Origin: Deltaproteobacteria bacterium
GTDB taxonomy: Bacteria > Desulfobacterota_E > Deferrimicrobia > Deferrimicrobiales > Deferrimicrobiaceae
Assembly: GCA_023488945.1 (NCBI GenBank)
Contig: JAMDBZ010000028.1
Location: 1-19,551, forward strand
DNA length: 19,551 bases
Direction of reading: 5' to 3'
The notes below the pieces were generated by a model. That model was not told the DNA's origin. It saw nothing but the letters and a program-made list of their open reading frames with translations, and ran no database searches. Positions 15,518 to 19,551 of this stretch are shown one piece after another (within the stretch, counting starts at the first letter, position 1; each line of letters starts with the position of its first letter). The translations under genes and the position numbers were made by a program.

Positions 15518-18500
15518 TCAGAACACCACGATCAGCACGCCGGCCGTGACGGCGATCTGGTAGAGGATCTGGGTGATGTCCTTGACGTCCTTCATCAGGC
15601 GCGTCTGGACCAGTTTCTCGGGGACGACGATCGAGTCGCCGGGTTCCACTTTGGCCGACATCAGCCCTTTCTCGCCGAAGACGAAGAAGCCGCTCTCGGC
15701 GCTCTCGCGGGAGACCACGGAGCCGTTGGCCTTCAGGACGAAGATGTGTTCCCGGTCCGCGCTCTCCATCGGGCCGCCGACCGTCCGCAGGTAGTGACCC
15801 ACGGTGTCTTTCGCCGGGTCGAAGACGACCCCCGTCGGGTTGTAGACGCGGCCGACCACGTTGACGACGTTCATCCTCCTGGGGACTTCGAGGCGGTCGC
15901 CGTCCTCGAGGAGGATGTCGTCGCTCGATCCCTTCAATTTCTCAAGCGCTGCCAGGTGGATGACCACCCGGCCCTTCGCCCTGACCTTCCGGAGCTGATC
16001 GAGGACTCCCCGCCGCGCGGCCATCTGCTCCTTGTTCGCCTCGACATCTTCCTTGTCCAGCGACCCGCCGATCATCTGCGCCCTCTGGGCGATCTCCATC
16101 TCGAGGTCGGAGATCAGCCGGTCGATCGCCTCCTGCTGCGTCTTCTGCGTGGAGACGCGCGTGAACTGCGCGGCCTTGAAATACGCATCCTTCGTGAAGC
16201 CGCCCGCCCGCGCGACGACGGAGGAAAGCCGCTCCCCCTTGCGCGCCGTGTACGTCCCCGGGAACCGGACTTCGCCGGCAAGCGTCACCTGGATCTTCTC
16301 CGCCCAGTCGGGGATCGTGCGGATCACGAGGAGGTCGTATTCCCGGAGCGCCACATCGTAGTTCGCGTCGCCGGACAGGACCCGCTCCGGGTAGACGGTG
16401 ATCGTATCGGTCTTGACCAGCTCTCCGCCCGGCGCGATCTCGCGACGGACGAGCTCGGCTTCCCGGACGTAGGCGCTTTCCTTGAATCCGCCGGCCTTGA
16501 AGAGCAGGTCGGATAATTTCATCCCTTCGGTGAGGATGTAGTCGCCGGGTGCGTTGACCTCTCCTGCCGCGGTCACGATCTTTTTGTAGCGGGTTTCCCA
16601 GATCGAATGGATCCGGACCTGGTCCTCGTTTTCCAGGTGGACATTCTCTTTCGGATCACCCCCCACCGCCTTTCCGAGATTGAAGTAGATCGTCCGGAAA
16701 TTCCGGTTGTCGTCGACGCGGATGATCTCGGCCCGCTCCAAGTAGGCAAGGCGCGTCAGCCCGCCCGCGAGCTTGACGAGATCGGCCACGCGCATGCCCG
16801 CCTTGAGCTCGAACGACAAGGCGTTGTTGTCGGCAAACGGATCGAAACCCGGTCTTGATGCGGCTGCCTGGTTGTCGGCCGCATACGTTCTTGCAAGCGC
16901 TTGGTTGTCAGTCGAAAAAGCCTTCACACGCGCCGCAATCAGGCGGACCTCGCCGGAGATCGTCGCCCTCGGCGCATCGCGGAAGGCGCTGCGCGGGAAG
17001 ACGGTCAGCGTATCCCGGGCCTTAAGGGGGATATCGGCCTCCTTCTTCTTCTCGAGGACGATCTCCCGGAGGCTGACCGGGATGACCTCCTTGCGCATGT
17101 CGGGCGGCACGAGCCGGGTGAGGAGGGCGTAATCGAAATAGGTCTCCGGGAGGAAGGCGTTGATGTCGGGGAGCAGGGCGCTGATCGTCATCCCGGGTTT
17201 CAGCTCGTATTTCCCCGGCCGGACGACGTTCCCTTCGAGCGTCACCGCGTTGACGTCGGCGAAGACGATCGGCAGGACCCGGACGATGTCGCCGTCCGAC
17301 AGATCGAACTCCTTTTTTTCCTTTTCGAGCTCCTCGGCGTCGGTGTCGAGGACGATCTTCGCAATATGTCCTTCGAGCCGCTCCACCTGGACTCTTTTCT
17401 TGTAGGCCGACGGGGCGAATCCTCCCGCCATCTTCACGAGATCGGCAAGCGATTTTTCGTCCTTCAATTCGTAGATCGCCGGGCGGCGCACTTCGCCGGT
17501 AATCGCGACAAGTTTTCCGACGACCGGGACGAAGACCGAATCCCCCTGGAGCAGCGTGGTGTCGGAGCGGGTTTCCCCTCTCAGGAGGAAGTCGTACAGG
17601 TCGATCGTCTCGACGGCGCGGCCGTTGCGGCGCAGCTCGATCCGCCGGAGCGACCCGATGTCCTTCACCCCGCCGGCCAGGAAGAGCGCCTGGAGCGCCG
17701 TGTGAAGGGAGCTGACGTTATACCAGCCGGGCATGCGGACCTCGCCGATGACGGAGACGCGGATCCCCTTCATCTGGCCCATCGTGACGTCGGAGGAGAC
17801 CTCGGCGATGTTGGAGACCTTCCCCTTGAGGAACCCCTTCAGCTCCGAGAAGGTCTTGCCCGCGACGTAGAGGGAGCCGATCTTCGGGAAGAAGATCTTG
17901 CCGTCGCGGTCCACCGTCATCCGTTGCGTCCCTTCCATCCGGCCCCACATCTTGACGACGATCTCGTCGCCCGGGCCGATGACGTAATCCGGGGCGACCG
18001 GCATGTTTTCGAGGACCGCGAAGCCGCCCGGCTTCGGGGAGAACAGCTCGTGGCCGAAGTGGGACATCGTCCGGATCTCGGCCTCCCGGAGCCGCTTGGA
18101 GAAGAGGCCGCCGACGTAAACGGAGGTCCGCCAGTCGTAGGGCGGCAAGGTCCCCGCCTGCTCCGGCGTCTTGGCGCCTTCGGGCTTCGCCGGCGGCTTG
18201 CCCTTCTCCGCTTCCTGCTCCTCCAGCTTCTTCCGGATCTCTTCGGGCAACTGGTTCTTGAGGTCGGGGCGCGACTCGAGGAGCTTCTGCGTCTCCGGCG
18301 ACAGGGGCGCGCCGGACTGGATCGCCTGCTTCGCCGCGTCGAGCTGCTGGGGGGTGACGCCCGGGGGGAGGGCGGACGGGGATGCGGGGGCGGCCTGGGC
18401 CAGCGCCGGACCGGGGAGCGGCTGTGCGATCGCCGCTCCGGCCGCGGTAGCCGCCTGGGCCGACGGCGATGCGGCGCCGAAAAGAACTCCGATCGTCAAA

Positions 18501-18550
18501 GCGAGGATCATGGCGGCCCTTCCGGCCGCGCGGACTGTCGGTATCATCAT
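15518..18550 (-). CDS. OPX outer-membrane polysaccharide export protein with multiple SLBB domains
   Basis: Start chosen at ATG 18550, which gives a 1010-residue protein with a signal-peptide-like N-terminus (basic, then hydrophobic ILALTIGVLFG, then Ala-rich). An upstream GTG at 18616 would bury this signal. AGGAAGG lies just before the ATG pair. After a Pro/Gln-rich linker comes the Poly_export domain (APDYVIGPGDEIVVKMWG, roughly 186-260), then about seven SLBB-like repeats, each recognisable by a GEVRxPGxY-type segment and an AGG-type turn. The C-terminus is a hydrophobic segment (YQIAVTAGVLIVVF) that could span the membrane. There is no lipobox cysteine, unlike Wza. Wza-type proteins form the periplasm-to-surface channel for capsule and other polymers, and the gene leads the biosynthetic operon. 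Confidence 0.88.
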   Translation of the reverse strand: MMIPTVRAAGRAAMILALTIGVLFGAASPSAQAATAAGAAIAQPLPGPALAQAAPASPSALPPGVTPQQLDAAKQAIQSGAPLSPETQKLLESRPDLKNQLPEEIRKKLEEQEAEKGKPPAKPEGAKTPEQAGTLPPYDWRTSVYVGGLFSKRLREAEIRTMSHFGHELFSPKPGGFAVLENMPVAPDYVIGPGDEIVVKMWGRMEGTQRMTVDRDGKIFFPKIGSLYVAGKTFSELKGFLKGKVSNIAEVSSDVTMGQMKGIRVSVIGEVRMPGWYNVSSLHTALQALFLAGGVKDIGSLRRIELRRNGRAVETIDLYDFLLRGETRSDTTLLQGDSVFVPVVGKLVAITGEVRRPAIYELKDEKSLADLVKMAGGFAPSAYKKRVQVERLEGHIAKIVLDTDAEELEKEKKEFDLSDGDIVRVLPIVFADVNAVTLEGNVVRPGKYELKPGMTISALLPDINAFLPETYFDYALLTRLVPPDMRKEVIPVSLREIVLEKKKEADIPLKARDTLTVFPRSAFRDAPRATISGEVRLIAARVKAFSTDNQALARTYAADNQAAASRPGFDPFADNNALSFELKAGMRVADLVKLAGGLTRLAYLERAEIIRVDDNRNFRTIYFNLGKAVGGDPKENVHLENEDQVRIHSIWETRYKKIVTAAGEVNAPGDYILTEGMKLSDLLFKAGGFKESAYVREAELVRREIAPGGELVKTDTITVYPERVLSGDANYDVALREYDLLVIRTIPDWAEKIQVTLAGEVRFPGTYTARKGERLSSVVARAGGFTKDAYFKAAQFTRVSTQKTQQEAIDRLISDLEMEIAQRAQMIGGSLDKEDVEANKEQMAARRGVLDQLRKVRAKGRVVIHLAALEKLKGSSDDILLEDGDRLEVPRRMNVVNVVGRVYNPTGVVFDPAKDTVGHYLRTVGGPMESADREHIFVLKANGSVVSRESAESGFFVFGEKGLMSAKVEPGDSIVVPEKLVQTRLMKDVKDITQILYQIAVTAGVLIVVF

Positions 18551-18552
18551 CA

Positions 18553-18559
18553 CCTTCCT
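18553..18559 (-). promoter_or_regulatory. Ribosome binding site of the export-protein gene
   Basis: On the minus strand AGGAAGG lies shortly before the paired ATGs at 18550 and 18547. It supports these starts over the GTG at 18616. Confidence 0.6.
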
Positions 18560-18612
18560 GAAAGGACGCAGGGAATCGTCAAGACCTGCACAAGCGGGGA
18601 ATCTTCCGAGTT

Positions 18613-18843
18613 TCACGCCACAAGGCGTATCTTCCGGCGCAGGCCACCGGATTCCACAATCAATGCGCCTTGGTCTCCGGTCAGTTGCGCATTTGCGTTC
18701 AGCAATTCGATACCGTACACGGTCCCGTCCGGGGCGATATCGACATTCATGTCATCACTGATCTTGATAGTCGTCACCTGGCCCTGCTTCTCGTGAAAAC
18801 GTATGTATGCGACGTTATACTTCGGATCGAAACTAAGCTTCAT
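18613..18843 (-). CDS. DUF2283 family protein, probable antitoxin
   Basis: A 76-residue protein starting MKLSFDPKYNVAYIRF, typical of the DUF2283 family of small proteins that often sit beside DUF4258 genes and are presumed antitoxins. The body (DDMNVDIAPDGTVYGIELLNANAQL) fits the family's beta-hairpin layout. ATG 18843 is chosen over GTG 18846 because AGGAG lies 5 bases upstream of it. It starts 13 bases after the DUF4258 stop. The stop lies 62 bases before the export-protein start, so the pair may be co-transcribed with the polysaccharide operon. Confidence 0.8.
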   Translation of the reverse strand: MKLSFDPKYNVAYIRFHEKQGQVTTIKISDDMNVDIAPDGTVYGIELLNANAQLTGDQGALIVESGGLRRKIRLVA

Positions 18844-18848
18844 CACAA

Positions 18849-18853
18849 CTCCT
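18849..18853 (-). promoter_or_regulatory. Ribosome binding site of the DUF2283 gene
   Basis: On the minus strand AGGAG lies 5 bases before ATG 18843. A GTG directly before that ATG has worse spacing. Confidence 0.6.
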
Positions 18854-18856
18854 CTC

Positions 18857-19108
18857 TCAAAAGAAGTTCACGATTGCGGTTATCACCAGCCAACCATCTT
18901 CCGCTTCAACGGCATACGCTTCAACCTGTCTTGTCGAGTATCGCCTGTAATTCCACTCGCCTTCAAACGGAAAGTTGCGGCGGAACCCCGTTCTGCCGTG
19001 TTTGGCGGCAAAACGTTCTCCACCCTCGATCGTCGCGACAACCTCGCCTTCCGTCGCCCCGCGCTCCCGCAGTCGCTCCTTCGCGTGGGGGTGCAACTTG
19101 ATCTTCAC
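18857..19108 (-). CDS. DUF4258 family protein, putative toxin
   Basis: An 83-residue basic protein starting with GTG 19108 (VKIKLHPHAKERLRERGATE). HPHAKERLRERG is the family's hallmark HxxxRxxxRG-like motif. The DUF4258 family is thought to share a RelE/BrnT-like fold and is commonly encoded next to DUF2283, hence a putative mRNA-interferase-type toxin. Its start overlaps the PIN gene's stop as GTGA, so the two are translationally linked. The middle and end (FPFEGEWNYRRYS, then EAEDGWLVITAIVNFF) fit the family's beta sheet. Toxicity is inference. A longer frame reading upstream of this start is only a shadow of the PIN gene. Confidence 0.78.
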   Translation of the reverse strand: MKIKLHPHAKERLRERGATEGEVVATIEGGERFAAKHGRTGFRRNFPFEGEWNYRRYSTRQVEAYAVEAEDGWLVITAIVNFF

Positions 19109-19551
19109 GCGAGATCGGGCCCGCAGTCTCGCAACAGGGCGACTCCGCCCTTCCGGGAGACCTTGCGGCAGTATGATTCGTCCGCGGTGACGAACGTGCC
19201 GTTCCGCCGAAGCGCGACGGCATGGTAAGCGGCGTCGTAGAACGTCACCCCGAAATCTCTCGTCAACCCGAAGGCCGTCCGGCACAGATCGGGCGTCGTC
19301 TCCTCCTCGGCGCACCGGTACCCGATCAGAACGTCCATCAGCTCGCCGGCGCGCCCGGGATCCTTGAGCGCGATCACGTTGCCGACTTCGAAGGCCCAGT
19401 GACGGGGAAGGACGATTTCCAGCCGGCCGTCCAGCCACCCCGACCGGATCGCATCGGCCTGTTCCCTGTCCTTCTCCTCGGCACCGGTGAAGACCCATTT
19501 CAGGATGACCGAGGCATCCGGCACGATGATTCGGCTTGCCAGGACCTTAAC
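19105..19551 (-). CDS. PIN-domain protein (VapC-like RNase toxin), 5' end open at window edge
   Basis: A PIN-domain nuclease of the VapC type. The first beta strand reads RIIVPDASVILKW with the first metal-binding Asp; HWAFEVGNVI carries the next acidic residue, TFYDAAYHAVAL the third and FVTADE the fourth, giving the full acidic set. The frame stays open to the window edge. The first in-window start is GTG at 19524, which would give 139 residues, but it has no nearby Shine-Dalgarno and would cut the first strand, so the true start is probably just upstream of the window. VapC proteins cleave tRNA or other RNA and are held by an antitoxin; that partner would lie off-window. The stop overlaps the DUF4258 start. 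Confidence 0.83.
   Translation of the reverse strand, partial: VKVLASRIIVPDASVILKWVFTGAEEKDREQADAIRSGWLDGRLEIVLPRHWAFEVGNVIALKDPGRAGELMDVLIGYRCAEEETTPDLCRTAFGLTRDFGVTFYDAAYHAVALRRNGTFVTADESYCRKVSRKGGVALLRDCGPDLA

Noticed and set aside
18551..18612. TTGACG sequence resembling a -35 box before the export-protein gene
   Set aside because: No acceptable -10 box lies at the right spacing, so a promoter call is not supported.
16901..18796. Long plus-strand open frame of 631 codons opposite the export-protein gene
   Set aside because: It is an antisense shadow produced by GC-rich codon bias. The minus strand gives clear SLBB and Poly_export motifs, while the plus frame shows low-complexity charged sequence and no family resemblance.
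1..19551. CRISPR arrays, tRNA or rRNA genes, insertion sequences
   Set aside because: No spaced direct repeats, cloverleaf-like sequence, transposase-like frame or terminal inverted repeats were seen by eye.

Overview
The window reads as one long minus-strand transcription unit, running from right to left, with a high-GC surface-polysaccharide locus in the middle. Nineteen genes are supported, all on the minus strand. The largest gap between genes is about 74 bases, so there is no gene-free stretch of any size. No tRNA, rRNA, CRISPR array, insertion sequence or clear terminator was seen. The host is a diderm bacterium, because it encodes an outer-membrane export protein and a Wzz-type chain-length regulator. 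The GC-rich coding and the large multi-SLBB export protein ending in a membrane helix remind me of Desulfuromonadota/Geobacter-like or related deltaproteobacterial lineages, but this is a weak inference.

Layout in transcription order. (a) 19551-18613: three small genes, a PIN-domain RNase-type toxin (its start probably lies off the window edge), a DUF4258 protein and a DUF2283 protein, which look like toxin-antitoxin components. (b) 18550-14562: a 1010-residue SLBB polysaccharide export protein and a Wzz/GNVR co-polymerase. (c) 14487-10678: PseB, PseC, a NeuB/PseI-type synthase and an SpsF/PseF-type cytidylyltransferase. Together with PseG at 8404-7358 they form a nonulosonic (pseudaminic-acid-like) sugar pathway. 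(d) Between and after these come a class III aminotransferase, an aldo/keto reductase, a SAM methyltransferase, an ATP-grasp ligase, an IolB/KduI-like cupin and two short-chain dehydrogenases. (e) 3062-1068: a GH57-type glycosidase or transferase. (f) 1045-1: the start of an AT-richer GT-B-type transferase that runs off the left edge.

How the genes fit together: PseB, PseC, PseG, the synthase and the cytidylyltransferase supply every step from UDP-GlcNAc to a CMP-nonulosonate except the PseH N-acetyltransferase, which is absent from the window. The extra enzymes interleaved with them suggest a heavily modified, possibly undescribed nonulosonate derivative, or a second unusual sugar made alongside it. 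The product would be assembled into a chain-length-controlled polymer and exported by the OPX/Wzz machinery. Most junctions from 14487 down to 6444 are 4-base stop/start overlaps (ATGA or GTGA), which argues that these enzymes act in a single pathway. Flippase, polymerase and most glycosyltransferases must lie outside the window.
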